Assembly (NCBI GenBank): GCA_038502055.1
Contig: JAXRKN010000044.1
Coordinates: 6,084,501 to 6,148,500, forward strand
DNA length: 64,000 bases
From: Tanytarsus gracilentus
Lineage: Eukaryota; Arthropoda; Insecta; Diptera; Chironomidae
Direction: 5' to 3'
Position numbers and translations under genes: made by a program. Positions within the stretch are counted from its first letter, which is position 1; every line of letters starts with the position of its first letter. The notes beneath the pieces were generated by a model, which was not told the DNA's origin, did no database searches, and was given only the letters and a program-made list of their open reading frames with translations. Positions 63,610-64,000 of this stretch are shown in pieces.

Positions 63610-64000
63610 GAAAATTTTAATTTTGCTCTTTATAAAAACGTTATTTTATAAATAAACCAATTATTAATATTCTAAAAAGATTTTTCACGAGAAATTTTCC
63701 TTCAATACCAGTCAGAGTCTGCGGCTTAAAGAATTCTTTACATTTGCGTCATCAGAAAATATTCTGAATGTCAAGGATGATTGTTAACACGCTCTTAAAA
63801 TGCGCTGATGATCTTTTGCAGAGTTGTCATAAAAAAAAGAGTCTTGTATCTCGATAGACGCGTTGGCTCTTCTCGCCACGAAGATCTTTTTTTTTCTCAC
63901 TCGCTCGTTTTGTGTAAATGAAAAGATGCCGAGAATAAAATTATCCAACATCAAATCATTTTAAGATCTTCAAACTTGTTTGATTTTTTTGTGAGTCGAA
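63610..64000. other. 3' flank of Slh to window end
   Basis: Contains the Slh poly(A) signal; otherwise no feature that I can support. Confidence 0.5.

Overview
The window is an A+T-rich stretch of insect nuclear DNA. It carries split genes with many 50-65 nt introns and GTRAGT/YAG splice sites, and every recognisable protein has an insect or general animal homologue (a PIX-type RhoGEF, dual oxidase maturation factor, animal-type fatty acid synthase, Sly1/Slh, BOD1). Compact genes, tiny introns and base composition suggest a nematoceran fly, perhaps a chironomid midge. The species is inference, not something the sequence proves. All exon models below were built by hand from splice signals, reading phase and family knowledge.

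Layout: (1) 1-7111, 3' part of a beta-PIX/RtGEF gene on +, with three possible C-terminal ends and a minisatellite in an intron. (2) 7435-19277, a large inverted duplication: two arms of about 4.7 kb around a 2.4 kb single-copy loop. Each arm holds a complete, nearly identical dual oxidase maturation factor gene; the two are divergent. (3) 19371-25092, two adjacent minus-strand genes of an unrecognised family combining coiled coils with many C-x5-C-x2-C repeats. (4) 27910-58549, a second and larger inverted duplication with arms of about 9.4 and 10.3 kb. Each arm holds a complete five-coding-exon gene for a PDZ protein, and the 11 kb loop carries one intact multidomain fatty acid synthase. The right arm alone holds an extra segment of about 2 kb, lying in intron 1 of its PDZ copy, with two opposite-strand genes: an RGG/Trp-Asp-rich protein and a 45-residue secreted four-cysteine peptide. 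(5) 59045-63609, a head-to-head pair, BOD1-like (minus) and Slh/Sly1 (plus), sharing about 350 bp of upstream DNA.

The genes do not form one pathway. RtGEF (actin/focal adhesion signalling), DUOXA (export of the H2O2-producing dual oxidase), FAS (lipid synthesis), Slh (ER-Golgi SNARE control) and BOD1 (chromosome biorientation) are separate housekeeping or signalling functions. What unifies the window is its architecture: two nested-gene inverted duplications in 64 kb with highly similar arms and intact gene copies. This is either real recent duplication with gene conversion, or assembly joining of two haplotypes. A homopolymer block at 38901-39060 shows that the consensus is locally unreliable.
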